Shown here in pieces: positions 17,173 to 26,206 of a DNA stretch of 40,765 nucleotides. This stretch comes from Bacillota bacterium (lineage in GTDB: Bacteria; Bacillota; Sulfobacillia; RBS10-35; JAJYVN01): the NCBI GenBank assembly GCA_021791815.1, contig JAJYVV010000017.1, positions 1 to 40,765 of the forward strand. The letters run 5' to 3'. The notes under the pieces were generated by a model. It was not told the origin of the DNA. It did not search any database and was given only the letters and a program-made list of their open reading frames with translations. Numbering within the stretch: the stretch's first letter is position 1; the number at the start of each line of letters is the position of its first letter. The translations under genes and the position numbers were made by a program.

Positions 17173-17660
17173 TCGAGTTCCTGGACCGCCGCGGCGGTGC
17201 GGTCGTGGGGCTGTCCCGGGCGACCGCCCATCAGGGGCTCCGCCGCCTCGAGCAGCGCGGTCTGGTCGAGGCGAGGGAGGAGCGGATCGGCCCGCGCCCG
17301 CCCCGCCGCATGGACTCCGTGACGGGATCCGGCGAGCGGCGGTTTCTCGAACTGCTCCGCCCGTTGCTCGGTCCGGCGCGGGATGGCGGCCCCAGTTCCG
17401 ACGTCGCCCTGATGTTCCTGGACCGGCTGCCGGCGGACGAGGCCCTGCGCTGCAGCCGCGGGCGGTTGGCCGCCGCGGAGGAGGACGCCCGGCGCCTGGC
17501 GCGCACACCCAGCCACGGCGCCCAGAGCGCGGTCGACCTGGCCGTCTGGCACATGCGGGCGTGCCAGGAGGCCGAGGTCGCCTGCCTCCGTCGGCTCGTG
17601 GCCCGGCTGGACTCCGCGGCGGCGGCCCCGACGCACAGTGGACCGGAGGTGGCACCGTGA
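17101..17660 (+). CDS. PadR-family transcriptional regulator (disturbed N-terminus)
   Basis: From RRRSQHGYDLIEFLDRR onward the winged-helix pattern of PadR repressors is clear, including ATAHQGLRRLEQRGLVEAR and GPRPPRRM, followed by a long C-terminal helical region for dimerisation. The natural beginning, MPNSARELPALGLLRRR, is spread over three frames between ATG 17101 and about 17145, so two small indels are needed. Its stop overlaps the start of the heme-monooxygenase-like gene by four bases (GTGA), which suggests it controls that gene. Confidence 0.62.
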
Positions 17661-17959
17661 TCATCGCGGTGAACCGGCTGCGCGTGCCCGAGGGGGTCGG
17701 TGGGCGTCTGGAGGAGGGGTTCCGGCACGCCAGCGGCATGCGGGACGTGCCCGGCTGCGCGGGGTTCGAGCTGTGGCGCGGCGAGGATGGCACGGAGTAC
17801 CAGGCGGTGACGCGCTGGCGGACCCGGGCCGACTTCGACAACTGGCGCCAGAGCGAGGCCTTCCGCCACGCCCACCGCGACACCCGCGGGATGAGCCACG
17901 TCGAGTCCGAGCTGGTCGTCTTCGAGGTCGCTCTCGGGGCCCCGGACGGGGAGTCATGA
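17657..17959 (+). CDS. Heme-degrading/antibiotic-biosynthesis-type monooxygenase (IsdG/HmoA-like)
   Basis: A 100-residue ABM-fold protein starts at GTG 17657. IIAVNRLRVPEG places Asn6 where IsdG enzymes use it. FDNWRQSEAFRHAHRD gives the conserved Trp and the heme-ligating His region. HmoA/IsdG proteins open heme and release iron in the cytoplasm; related ABM proteins oxidise other substrates without cofactor. Asn, Trp and His all being present favours the heme branch. It is translationally coupled to a PadR-type regulator, an uncommon partner for iron genes, so control by a small ligand is possible. Confidence 0.75.
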   Translation: MIIAVNRLRVPEGVGGRLEEGFRHASGMRDVPGCAGFELWRGEDGTEYQAVTRWRTRADFDNWRQSEAFRHAHRDTRGMSHVESELVVFEVALGAPDGES

Positions 17960-17990
17960 GCACCTGACGGCCGACCGCCAGCCGCCCGCG

Positions 17991-18896
17991 TCAGGAACCC
18001 GGGTGCCCGCGCGGCGCCAGGGCGCGCCGCACGCTCACCTCCAGGGGGGAGAGGTCCGGGCCGTCCGCGCCGCGCACGTGGAGCCGATCGCGGAGGGGGG
18101 TGGTGCGGTTGCACAGGAACCGGGGCACGCCGCTCCGGTTGGGCGAGGCCGCGTGGAAGAGGAAGGGGTGGCACAGCAGCACGTCTCCGGCCTGCGCCGT
18201 GCCCTCCACGACGCGCAGCCGGCGCCCGGCCGCGTCCCGCGCGGCGTGCTCCATGAACCGCTGCACGCGCGTGCCTCCCTCGGCCCCGCCCGGCGCCGCG
18301 CCGGTGAGCTCCGCCAGCCAGGGATGGGACGCCGCGCACTGGCGGATCCCCTCGCCCAGCTCCGTTCCATCCGGCTGCCCGTCCAGGAAATCCGCGACGA
18401 TCTGGTGCGAGCCCTCGGCGACGAGGGTCGCGCCCCCGTGGCTTCGGATGTCGGAGAAGATGCACAGGAGCAGCAGGCCCTGGTCGGGCGCGTCGACGTA
18501 GTGGCGGAAGTGCTGGCCGTCCCAGTGCCAGCCGCCCGACGGCACGTCCCAGGGCCGATCGGCCCCGAGGGCGAAGTTCACGGGCCACCAGCCCCAGCTG
18601 GCCCGCCCGCCCCGCCCCTTCCAGCGCCCCCGGCCGACCAGGTCCTCGATGGCGTCCGCCAGGCGGTCGGTGTCGCAGGCCTGGAACACGGGCGCGCTGT
18701 ATGACTCCCTCAGATGGACCAGGGGTTCCTTCCATGTCGCGGCGTCGCCCCGGAGCACGCCGCGCTCGGCCAGGCGCCCCCAGAGCCAGTCCTGCGCGGC
18801 CAGGGCCGCGGCACGGGGAAACGCCTCCTCGAGCCGCGTCCACCCGCGCTCGACGAAGTCGTCCACCTGCTCGCGCGTCAGCACCCGGAGGTCCAC
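17991..18896 (-). CDS. Phytanoyl-CoA dioxygenase (PhyH) family oxygenase
   Basis: This intact 301-residue frame starts from GTG 18896 (VDLRVLTREQVDDFVERG). The Fe(II)/2-oxoglutarate site is present: GGWHWDGQHF supplies His-x-Asp, and LCHPFLFHAASPNRSGVPRF supplies the distal His and the 2-oxoglutarate-binding Arg. The long loop IFSDIRSHGGATLVAEGSHQ is typical of PhyH proteins. It should hydroxylate a small molecule or secondary metabolite; the substrate cannot be told from sequence. It is divergently oriented to the DUF72 gene about 150 bp away. Confidence 0.85.
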   Translation of the reverse strand: MDLRVLTREQVDDFVERGWTRLEEAFPRAAALAAQDWLWGRLAERGVLRGDAATWKEPLVHLRESYSAPVFQACDTDRLADAIEDLVGRGRWKGRGGRASWGWWPVNFALGADRPWDVPSGGWHWDGQHFRHYVDAPDQGLLLLCIFSDIRSHGGATLVAEGSHQIVADFLDGQPDGTELGEGIRQCAASHPWLAELTGAAPGGAEGGTRVQRFMEHAARDAAGRRLRVVEGTAQAGDVLLCHPFLFHAASPNRSGVPRFLCNRTTPLRDRLHVRGADGPDLSPLEVSVRRALAPRGHPGS

Positions 18897-19049
18897 GCGG
18901 TCCCGCCCCCCTGGTCCAGCAGTCCAGCCGGGACTCGGTACGGGACGACAGGCGCCTTCCCCTGCCCGGGGCCGGGCCGCCGGGCGGGGACGGCCCGCCC
19001 CGGCGGCGAACACGACGGCGCAAGGGGCCCGCGGGGGAGGTGGCCGGCC

Positions 19050-19898
19050 TTGATCCGGGTCGGCACCTGCGCCTGGAGCGACCACGACAACTTCTACCCG
19101 GCCGGCCTGGCCAAGACCGCCCAGATCGCGTACTACGCGCGATTCTTCCCCCTCGTGGAGGTCGACTCGTCCTTCTACCGGCCGCCGTCCGCCCGGAACT
19201 GCGCCCTCTGGACGGAGCGCACCCCGCCGGAATTCCGCTTCCACGTCAAGGCGTACCGCACCCTGACCTGGCACGACCGGGAGGCGATCCCGGACCCTCC
19301 GGCCCTGCGGAGCCTCGCCGCGCAGTTCGCCGTCGCCGTCGAGCCCATGCGCGCGGCGGGCAAGCTCGCGGCGCTGCACTTCCAGTTCCCGCCGTGGTTC
19401 CAGGCCCGGCCCGCCGAGCGCGACTACCTCGCGGCGATCCGGGAGGCGCTCCCGGAACACCGCCTGGCTGTCGAATTCCGGCACCGCTCGTGGTTTGCGG
19501 GGCCCGAGGAGACGGCCGCGTCGCTCGAACTCCTGCAGCGGCACGATCTCGTCCACACCGTCGTCGACCAGCCGCAGGTCGGCAGCGGCACCATCCCGTT
19601 CGTGCCCGCGGTCACCAGCCGCGCGCTCGCGGTCCTGCGGCTGCACGGGCGGAACGCCTCGACCTGGTACAAGCGCACGGACACGACCGGCGAGCGCTTC
19701 AAGTACCGCTACAGCCCGACCGAACTGGGCTCGTTCGTCCCACCCGTGCGCGCGCTCGCGGCCGGCGTCTCGGACGTGCACGTGCTCACCAACAACAACT
19801 ACCAGGACTCCGCCGTGCGCAACGCCGCGGAACTCGCCCAGCTGCTGGCGCTGGGCTACGAGGATCCGTGGGCGGGTGCGCCCGCGCCGCCGGCGTGA
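19050..19898 (+). CDS. DUF72 (YecE-like) protein
   Basis: TTG 19050 lies nine bases after GGGGGAGG. The 282-residue TIM-barrel protein opens IRVGTCAWSDHDNFYP, continues LVEVDSSFYRPPSARN, and has FRFHVKAYRTLTWHD, LAVEFRHRSWF and VHVLTNNNYQDSAVRNA. These are the standard DUF72 motifs in order, with the usual length. The biochemical role of the family is not established. The SDR gene follows 84 bp downstream on the same strand. Confidence 0.88.
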   Translation: MIRVGTCAWSDHDNFYPAGLAKTAQIAYYARFFPLVEVDSSFYRPPSARNCALWTERTPPEFRFHVKAYRTLTWHDREAIPDPPALRSLAAQFAVAVEPMRAAGKLAALHFQFPPWFQARPAERDYLAAIREALPEHRLAVEFRHRSWFAGPEETAASLELLQRHDLVHTVVDQPQVGSGTIPFVPAVTSRALAVLRLHGRNASTWYKRTDTTGERFKYRYSPTELGSFVPPVRALAAGVSDVHVLTNNNYQDSAVRNAAELAQLLALGYEDPWAGAPAPPA

Positions 19899-19982
19899 GC
19901 CGGCCGCGGCCGCACCGACGGCGGCCGGCAGGGGCAGGCCGCGTCCCCGCCAACGGGTACGGGCGGGGTGGGTGGGGACGGG

Positions 19983-20768
19983 ATGCGCCTTCGGGACAAG
20001 GTCGCGGTCGTCACGGGCGGCGGTTCGGGGATCGGGCGGGCCACGTGCCTCCTCTTCGCCGAGGAGGGCGCGCGGGTGGTGGTGGCCGACAGGGACGCCG
20101 GTGCGGCGCGGGACACCGTGGCCCGCATCGCGGCGGCCGGGGGTGCCCCGGCCATGGCCATCACGGTCGACGTGGCGCGGGAGGCCGAGGTGGCAGCGCT
20201 CGGCGAAGCCTGCCGGGCGCGCGTCGGGCGCGCGGACGTCCTGGTCAACGACGCCGGGGTCCGGGTGTGGGGTCCGGTGACCGAGGCGTCGGAGGACGAT
20301 TGGAACCTGATCGTCGGCGTGAACCTCCGGGGCGTCGGCCTGTGCTGCAAGCACATCATCCCGCTGATGGCCGAGGGCGGCGGCGGCAGCGTGGTCAACG
20401 TCTCCTCGGCCAACGGGGTGGTCGGCCGCTCCGGCATGGCCCTGTATGACGCGACGAAGGCGGGCGTGCTCGGCCTGACGCGCTCCATGGCCTGCGACCA
20501 CCGGGACCAGGGGATCCGCGTGAATGCCGTCCTGCCGGGTCCCACGCTGACCGACTTCCACGTCCGGCGCGCGGCCGCCGCCGGCCGGACCCTCGACGAG
20601 GCGGTGACCCGCCCGCACGCCGGAGGGCCGGGCATCCTGCGCCGCCATGCCCTGCCCCGGGAGATCGCCTTCGGCATCCTGTTCCTCGCCTCGGACGAGT
20701 CGTCGTACGTGACGGGCGCGTGCCTGCATGTCGACGGGGGGCTGTCGGCGCTGGCGCAGCGGAACTGA
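19983..20768 (+). CDS. Short-chain dehydrogenase/reductase
   Basis: A 261-residue classical SDR starts from ATG 19983. The cofactor-binding loop is TGGGSGIG (residues 11-18). NDAG replaces the usual NNAG. The catalytic Ser lies in VVNVSSANG and the YxxxK pair in ALYDATKAGVLG. The C-terminal segment VTGACLHVDGG is typical. The basic/acidic pattern after strand 2 (VVVADRD) favours NAD over NADP. It may oxidise a sugar or polyol, given the neighbouring carbohydrate genes, but that is inference. Confidence 0.88.
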   Translation: MRLRDKVAVVTGGGSGIGRATCLLFAEEGARVVVADRDAGAARDTVARIAAAGGAPAMAITVDVAREAEVAALGEACRARVGRADVLVNDAGVRVWGPVTEASEDDWNLIVGVNLRGVGLCCKHIIPLMAEGGGGSVVNVSSANGVVGRSGMALYDATKAGVLGLTRSMACDHRDQGIRVNAVLPGPTLTDFHVRRAAAAGRTLDEAVTRPHAGGPGILRRHALPREIAFGILFLASDESSYVTGACLHVDGGLSALAQRN

Positions 20769-20793
20769 GGGGCGCGGGTGGACGGAACGGCCT

Positions 20794-21738
20794 TCAGCCG
20801 CCGCTGGGCCATGGCCCGTTCCGGATGCGCCCGTACTCCGCGGCCGTGATGGGCAGCACGGTGCCGTGCTTGAAACCGTAAGGGAAGCGGAATGCCGCGT
20901 CGGCGCGGACGAAGCGCCCACTCGCCAGGTCCTCCGCGACGAAGGGGACGTAGCCCTGCCCATCGCCGGGCACGCCGAAGAAGTCGAGCAGCAGGCACCA
21001 CCGCCCGTCGGGGAGCCGGAACGCCGTCGGCCCCTCATAGGCGGGGTGGGCGAGCTTGGCCATCTCCTCGTCGAAGGCCGGGATCCGGGTATGGGGGCCG
21101 GTCAGGGTCCGGCCGGTCTCCAGCACCACCGCGGCCGGATGGGCGTTGCTCTTCAGGAAGCGGTAGTACGCGCCCTTGTCCTCGTAGATCGCGGAATCGA
21201 TGATCCCGCCGTCGTCCTTGCGGCACAGCAGCCGCGGGGCGTCGAACGTCTCGAAGTCCCGCGTCCTCGTGTAGTAGATGGCCATGGGACCGAAGTTGTT
21301 CGAGGCGTGCGTCGACGACCAGTGGATGAGGTGATCGCCCCGCTCCCGGTCATAGATCACGTCCGGTGCCCAGAGGCAGCCGAAGTCCGCGTCGCCGAGT
21401 TGGATCCTCCGCTGGGCCGACCAGTGCACCAGATCCTCCGACGACCACATGGACAGGCACTTGCTGCCCTCGCGCGTGATCACGCCCCAGCTGCCGCGGT
21501 ACTTCGTCCGGAAGCAGTTGGCCAGGCTGAGGTCGGTCGCCAGGATGTGGAAGCGGCCCTCCGGCGTCCGGACGATGGTGGGGTCGCGGACCCCATGGTC
21601 CCCTTGGGTGCTCCACAGCACGGGACGGCCGTCGTTGACGGGTTCCCACCGGTAGCCGTCGACGCTCAGCGCGAAATGCACCTGCTCGCCGTCGGGCGTC
21701 TTCTTCTCCCGGAAGTGGGCGATCAGATAGGCATCCAG
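20794..21738 (-). CDS. GH43-like glycoside hydrolase
   Basis: This is a five-bladed beta-propeller of the GH43 type. Its three acids are visible: GVRDPTIVR (base Asp), GGIIDSAIY (pKa-modulating Asp) and YEGPTAFRL (acid Glu). LWAPDVIYD and AIYYTRTRDFETF are also typical. The computed ORF starts at 21681, but the first propeller strand (LDAYLIAHFREKKTPDGEQ) is upstream in the same frame without ATG, GTG or TTG. AGGAGGGGG is well placed for CTG 21738, which I use. GH43 enzymes release arabinose or xylose from plant polysaccharides. No signal peptide is seen. Confidence 0.78.
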   Translation of the reverse strand: MDAYLIAHFREKKTPDGEQVHFALSVDGYRWEPVNDGRPVLWSTQGDHGVRDPTIVRTPEGRFHILATDLSLANCFRTKYRGSWGVITREGSKCLSMWSSEDLVHWSAQRRIQLGDADFGCLWAPDVIYDRERGDHLIHWSSTHASNNFGPMAIYYTRTRDFETFDAPRLLCRKDDGGIIDSAIYEDKGAYYRFLKSNAHPAAVVLETGRTLTGPHTRIPAFDEEMAKLAHPAYEGPTAFRLPDGRWCLLLDFFGVPGDGQGYVPFVAEDLASGRFVRADAAFRFPYGFKHGTVLPITAAEYGRIRNGPWPSGG

Positions 21739-21878
21739 GACGAAACGCCCCCTCCTGCGCCGCCAGACGACCGCGGGGGAGCCAGCGGGAGGGCACCCCC
21801 CCCGTCGTTTCGGCGACCGCGCACCGCCGTCCTCCCCGCACCGGCCCGCCTCCGTGGCGGCGCGGCGGGCCGCCCAAA

Positions 21879-21916
21879 GCGATAGCTACACTCTCGTTTT
21901 AGGAGCGATACTCTCG
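21879..21916. repeat. Direct repeats in the TetR promoter region
   Basis: GCGATA occurs at 21879 and 21905, and ACTCTCG at 21890 and 21910, just before the TetR start and between divergent genes. This is the most AT-rich patch nearby. The half-sites are tandem rather than the palindrome usual for TetR. They may form an operator overlapping a -10 such as TACACT. Confidence 0.4.
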
Positions 21917-21921
21917 AATCC

Positions 21922-22560
21922 ATGGCGGGCAGGGCCGGGGAGCACGAGGGCAGGGGCGACCAGGCGCGCACGCGCGGCGCGCGGTCGCCTCGGCCGCGCG
22001 GGAACTGTTCCTCGATCAGGGCTACGCGGCGACCACCGTCGAGTCCATCAGCCGCCGGTCCGAAGTCCCCCCCGCCACGGTCTACCGGCTGTTCCGCTCG
22101 AAGCTCGGGATCCTGAAGGCGGTGCTGGACGCGGCCATCGCCGGGGACGACGGCCCCCTGCCCGTCCGGGACCAGGCCGGCGTCGCCGCCCTCTTCAACG
22201 GAGCCGGACGTGCACCGGCGGATCGCGGGATTCGCCCGCCTCCACGTGGCCCTCCACGGCCGAAGCGCGCCCGTCTACCGCATCCTCGCCGGCGCGGCCG
22301 GCTCCGATCCCGAGGCCGCCGCGCTGCTCGCCGAGTACAGCCGCGAACGGGACGCGGGCCAGGGCGGCATCGCGCGCTCCCTGGCCCACGACGGCGCGCT
22401 GCGGGCGGGCCTCGACGAGCGCGGTGCCGCCGACATCATCCACGCGCTCATGTCGCCCGAACTCTACCGCCTCCTGGTCTCCGAGCGGGGCTGGAGCCCC
22501 CGCCGCTATGAGCGGTGGCTGGCCGGGACCCTCGCCGACCAACTGTTGCCGCCCCGCTGA
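21922..22560 (+). CDS. TetR-family transcriptional repressor (two compensating frameshifts)
   Basis: The DNA-binding domain ASAARELFLDQGYAATTVES, with the recognition helix PPATVYRLFRSKLGILKAVLD, is textbook TetR but lies in a frame without its own start. ATG 21922 is one frame off, so a shift occurs near 21960, and a second near 22200 leads into the ligand domain (HRRIAGFARLHVALHGRS, continuing to QLLPPR). The inducer is unknown. It is followed 46 bp later by a DUF2306-type membrane protein, its likely target, and may also act on the divergent GH43 gene. Confidence 0.72.
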
Positions 22561-22606
22561 ACCCCGGGCCCGGACCGGTATCCGCCCGCCGACTGGAGGG
22601 CAGAGC

Positions 22607-23126
22607 ATGGCTCTCGGCACCCCGTTCGCCCAGGCGGTAGCCGGAAAGCCGCCCATCTTCGCCCATATCCTCATCCCCCACATCGTGGCCGGCGCCATCT
22701 CCCTCCTCAGCGGCGCGCTGGTGCTGCTCTCGCGCCGCGCGGGTGGAGGTCCTCTACGCCTGGGCGGTCGCAGGGCTGGTCGCCACCGCGGCCGGGCTCA
22801 CGGCGGTCCGGGGCCTTCGCGACCTGCGGGTGTTCCTGCTGGGCGTGCTCAGCCTCGCCCTGGCCGCCGTGGGGCCGTTCGCCGGGCGGCATCCCGCGGG
22901 GCGGGCCCGGCCGGGCGCCGGGGGGCTGGCCATGCCCGCGTCGTACGCGGTGCTGTGGTCCGCGTTCCTGGTGGATAACGGGAGGTTCCTGCCCCTTGTG
23001 GGCCGCCTGCCCCGGCCCGCCCGCGCGGCCCTGCCCGCCGCCGTAGCCACGCCGCTGATCGTGTGGTCCCTGCTTCGCCGCCCTTCGCCGGGGCGGACCC
23101 CGGCGGACCTGGGCCGCGCGGAATAG
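22607..23126 (+). CDS. DUF2306-like membrane protein (one frameshift)
   Basis: The gene starts at ATG 22607 after GGAGGGCAG. The first half, PPIFAHILIPHIVAGAISLL then LSRRA, shows the membrane His pattern of DUF2306 proteins. After a one-base shift near 22740 the chain continues EVLYAWAVAGLVATAAGLTA with two or three more hydrophobic segments and a basic tail. It probably has four or five membrane helices in total. Function is unknown; the family has distant resemblance to heme-binding membrane proteins. Confidence 0.62.
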
Positions 23127-23244
23127 CCGGGCCCCCGGCCGGGCGGGGCGGGAGCCGCGCGGGCCCCGGAGGTAGGCCGCGGGTCGGCGTCCAATGCCCG
23201 TGGTCCGCCGGGGCCATCCCCGGGGGCGGAGGGGGCAGGCGCCG

Positions 23245-25356
23245 GTGGCGGCGGAAGCGGCCGATGAGCCGTTCGTCGAGTGGACGGCGGAGCGCGTGGA
23301 CACGGGCGGCCGGCCGATCCGGGTGCTGGTCTCCGCGCCGGATGGGATCTACGCGGCCGGCCCGGGGTGCTGCGCCCACCTCGGCCGGGACGGGCGGTGG
23401 CGACCGCTGGACGAAGCGGCCCCCATGCTGCGGGCGGGCGTGTCCGCCCTCCTCCCGGGCGCGGACGACCTGTGGGCGGCGGTCGCCGGCGGCGTCGCGG
23501 TGCTGTCCGGTTCCCGGTGGCACCTGACCGACGACACCTTCGGGGCGGGCTGGGGCGGCCCGCTGGCGCTGGCGGAACGGCCGGACGCCAGCGGCGCCCC
23601 TCTGCTGTGGGTCGGGACGTCCGCCGGGGTCCTCGCGCGCCGCGCCCTCTCGCCCGCTGGCGAGGGTCTCGCCCCCGTGGCGCGGCTGCCGGGGGCGATC
23701 CGCGCCATCGCCCCGGGGCCCGACGGCCTGCTCCTCGCCACCGACGCCGGCCTGTATGCGTGGGCGGGGGACGGGGAGCCCGCGCTGCGGCACGGCGCCC
23801 CGGCGCGCGCCCTCCTGCCCTGGCATGGCGGGTGGCTCGCGGCCACGGCGGACGGCATCGCGGGCACGGCCGCCGCGCCGCCGCAGGGCGTGCCGCCGCA
23901 GCGCGACATCCGCGGCCTGGCGGTCGACGCGGGGGGCGCGCTGTGGGCGGCCACCCCCCGCGGCCTGGTCCGCGCGGACGCGGCCGGGTGGCACTACCAC
24001 CAGGGACCGCGCTGGCTCCCGGCCGACGACGTCCTCGCCGTCGCGGCGAGCCCGGCGGGCGGCGTGTATGCGGCCACCCCGGGCGGGCTCGCGCGGCTGC
24101 GCCCCGGGGCAACGACCCTGGCGGCGCGGGCGGACGCGCTCCTGCACCGCCTGCGCACCCGGCACCTGCGGCTGGGCGCCTATGTGGAGGAGACCGTCGA
24201 CGGCCGTCCGGTGCCGTCCGACAACGACGGGCTGTGGACCGGGATGTACCTCGCGGCGGAGTGCCACCGCTTCGCCGCCACCGCGGCCGAGGACGCGCGG
24301 GCCAGCGCGGACCAGGCCTTCGCCGCGCTGGAGCGGCTGGAGGCCGTGACCACCATCCCGGGGTACCCCACCAAGGCCATCGTGGAGGCGGGCGCCGGGG
24401 ATCCGGCCGACGGGCCGTGGTATCCGAGCGCGGACGGCCGGTGGCTGTGGAAGGGCAACTGCAGCTCCGACGAGATCGTGGGCCACATGTACGGCTGCAC
24501 CCTTTATTTCGACCTGGTCGCGGACGCGGCCGGCCGGGCGCGGGTGGCGGCGCTGGTGGGACGGATCATGGGCGCCATCCTGGACAACGGCCTGCGCATC
24601 CTGGAGTTCGGCAGGCGCACCCGCTGGGGCTACTGGTATCCGGAGGCCGTGAACGGGCCGGAGTGCCGCTGGGGCGACCGCGGCCTGAACTCCCTGGAGA
24701 TCCTCTCGCACCTGCGGGTCGCGGAGCACGTGACCGGAGATCCCCGCTACGCGGAGGCCTACGCCGGGCTGGCCCTGGCGCACGGATACGCGCGGAACAC
24801 GCTGCTCTGCAAGGTCGACCTGCCCGGCCACGTCAACCACTCGGACGACGAGCTGGCGTTCCTGGCGTACGAGCCGCTCCTGCGCTACGAGCGGGATGCG
24901 GACCTCCGCGCCCTGTACCTCGAGAGCTTGCGCCGGTCCTGGGCGTTCGAGGAGCCGGAGCGCAACCCGCTGTGGAACTTCGTCTGGGCGGCCTGCGGTG
25001 GGCCGGAGGCGGCGGGCGAGGACCCGGCCCGTTGGCTCGACCCCGCCGTCCGCACGCTCCGCGAGATCCCCACCGACACCGTGGCCTGGCCGGTGGCGAA
25101 TGGCGCGCGGTGCGACGTGGCGCTCGCGCCCCGTCCCGACCGCCACGGCCACCCCGAGCTCACACGGGTGCTGCCCTACGACGAGATGGCCGTGACGCGG
25201 TGGAACGGCAACCCGTACCGGGCGGAGGCGGGGGACGCCCGAATCGAGGGGGACGGCGTCCACTTCCTCCTCCCATACTGGATGGGCAGACACCACGGCT
25301 GGATCGCGGCGCCGCGCGCGGGCGGGGACGCGGGGCGGCGGGGCTCCGAGGCCTGA
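23245..25356 (+). CDS. Beta-propeller plus (alpha/alpha)6-barrel protein
   Basis: This intact protein is about 700 residues; GTG 23245 is chosen because GGAGGGGG lies about ten bases before it. Residues ~1-320 repeat a pattern such as DGLLLATDAGLYAW and GALWAATPRGLVRAD, as in two-component-regulator or sialidase-like propellers. Residues ~325-690 are helical, with NDGLWTGMYLAAECHRFAAT, GNCSSDEIVGHMYGC and WGDRGLNSLEILSHLRVAEH, resembling six-hairpin glycosidases or lyases acting on polysaccharides. No signal peptide is evident. I know no named family with this pairing; a carbohydrate-active enzyme is the best guess. Confidence 0.7.
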   Translation: MAAEAADEPFVEWTAERVDTGGRPIRVLVSAPDGIYAAGPGCCAHLGRDGRWRPLDEAAPMLRAGVSALLPGADDLWAAVAGGVAVLSGSRWHLTDDTFGAGWGGPLALAERPDASGAPLLWVGTSAGVLARRALSPAGEGLAPVARLPGAIRAIAPGPDGLLLATDAGLYAWAGDGEPALRHGAPARALLPWHGGWLAATADGIAGTAAAPPQGVPPQRDIRGLAVDAGGALWAATPRGLVRADAAGWHYHQGPRWLPADDVLAVAASPAGGVYAATPGGLARLRPGATTLAARADALLHRLRTRHLRLGAYVEETVDGRPVPSDNDGLWTGMYLAAECHRFAATAAEDARASADQAFAALERLEAVTTIPGYPTKAIVEAGAGDPADGPWYPSADGRWLWKGNCSSDEIVGHMYGCTLYFDLVADAAGRARVAALVGRIMGAILDNGLRILEFGRRTRWGYWYPEAVNGPECRWGDRGLNSLEILSHLRVAEHVTGDPRYAEAYAGLALAHGYARNTLLCKVDLPGHVNHSDDELAFLAYEPLLRYERDADLRALYLESLRRSWAFEEPERNPLWNFVWAACGGPEAAGEDPARWLDPAVRTLREIPTDTVAWPVANGARCDVALAPRPDRHGHPELTRVLPYDEMAVTRWNGNPYRAEAGDARIEGDGVHFLLPYWMGRHHGWIAAPRAGGDAGRRGSEA

Positions 25357-25370
25357 GGTCGGGGCGGCCG

Positions 25371-26012
25371 TCACCGGGGACCGACGAGCCGGGCCAGGGC
25401 CCGCTGCCAGCGCTGGCGGGCGGCGCGCTGCCAACGGTAGAAGGCCTCATCCGTGACCCGCAGGTCCGGCGGGAGGTCGCGGCGCACCGCGGACCACCCC
25501 CCGTCGTCCGCCGCGAGCCTGCGCAGGAGGGCGCGCTCGCCCGGGGTCACCGCCGCGCGGGCGATGAGCCGCTCGGCCTCGATCCGGCCCTCGGCCTGTT
25601 CCAGGTCGGCGCCCGGGTCCATGGGCGGCAGGAACGACAGCAGCGCCTTCGCCTGCCAGTGCTCCTCGAGCCGCTCCGCCCGGCGCACCGCCGCCTCGAC
25701 GGCGTTGCGGACCCGGACCTCCGCCTCGGGCCCCTCGGCCCCGGGCAGCCAGCCGCACACGGCATGCTCCAGGGCGAGGACCGCCGCGGCCCGGTCGCGC
25801 CGGTCCACGAGATGGGGGAAGTGCTGGCGCACGAAGGCGGCAAGGGCGGCGTCCTCGCCGGCCAGGTGGCGCGCCCCGGCCCGCAGCAGGGCGTGGCAGA
25901 AGGGCGAGGCGCCATGCGGCATGGATCCGGCGCCACCCGTCAGCCGCTCCCGGCCGGCCGACGCCGCCGGCCCCCACAGCGCCTCCGCGGCTTCCGAGCC
26001 TTCGGGTGGCAC
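25371..26012 (-). CDS. Hypothetical helical protein
   Basis: GTG 26012 lies seven bases after GGGAGG, which fixes the start of this 213-residue protein. It is almost wholly alpha-helical, with HALLRAGARHLAGEDAALAA, QAKALLSFLPPMDPGADLEQ and a C-terminal segment TPGERALLRRLAADDGGW then DEAFYRWQRAARQRW. The last part could be a sigma-region-4- or phage-terminase-like helix-turn-helix. No family is recognised. It converges on the propeller-barrel gene with a 14-base gap. Confidence 0.6.
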   Translation of the reverse strand: MPPEGSEAAEALWGPAASAGRERLTGGAGSMPHGASPFCHALLRAGARHLAGEDAALAAFVRQHFPHLVDRRDRAAAVLALEHAVCGWLPGAEGPEAEVRVRNAVEAAVRRAERLEEHWQAKALLSFLPPMDPGADLEQAEGRIEAERLIARAAVTPGERALLRRLAADDGGWSAVRRDLPPDLRVTDEAFYRWQRAARQRWQRALARLVGPR

Positions 26013-26206
26013 GGCGCCACCTCCCGCCCGAGCATAGCGGGCAGGGGCGGTGGACTTCACACCGACTTTCGGCGCCCCGCGGCGGCCGGACGGACGGACG
26101 GTGTCACGATGGGCTGCGGCGCCCGGGCGAGGAGGGATCCCCCGGACGGCGGCGTCGTGACCCATGGGCGGCGCTCCCGGGCCGGCCCGAGCGGCCGGGG
26201 CCGCGG

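Noticed and set aside
23127-23180. GC-rich inverted repeats after the DUF2306 gene as a terminator
   Set aside because: Several alternative imperfect pairings exist and there is no T-run. This is not distinguishable from background in such GC-rich DNA.
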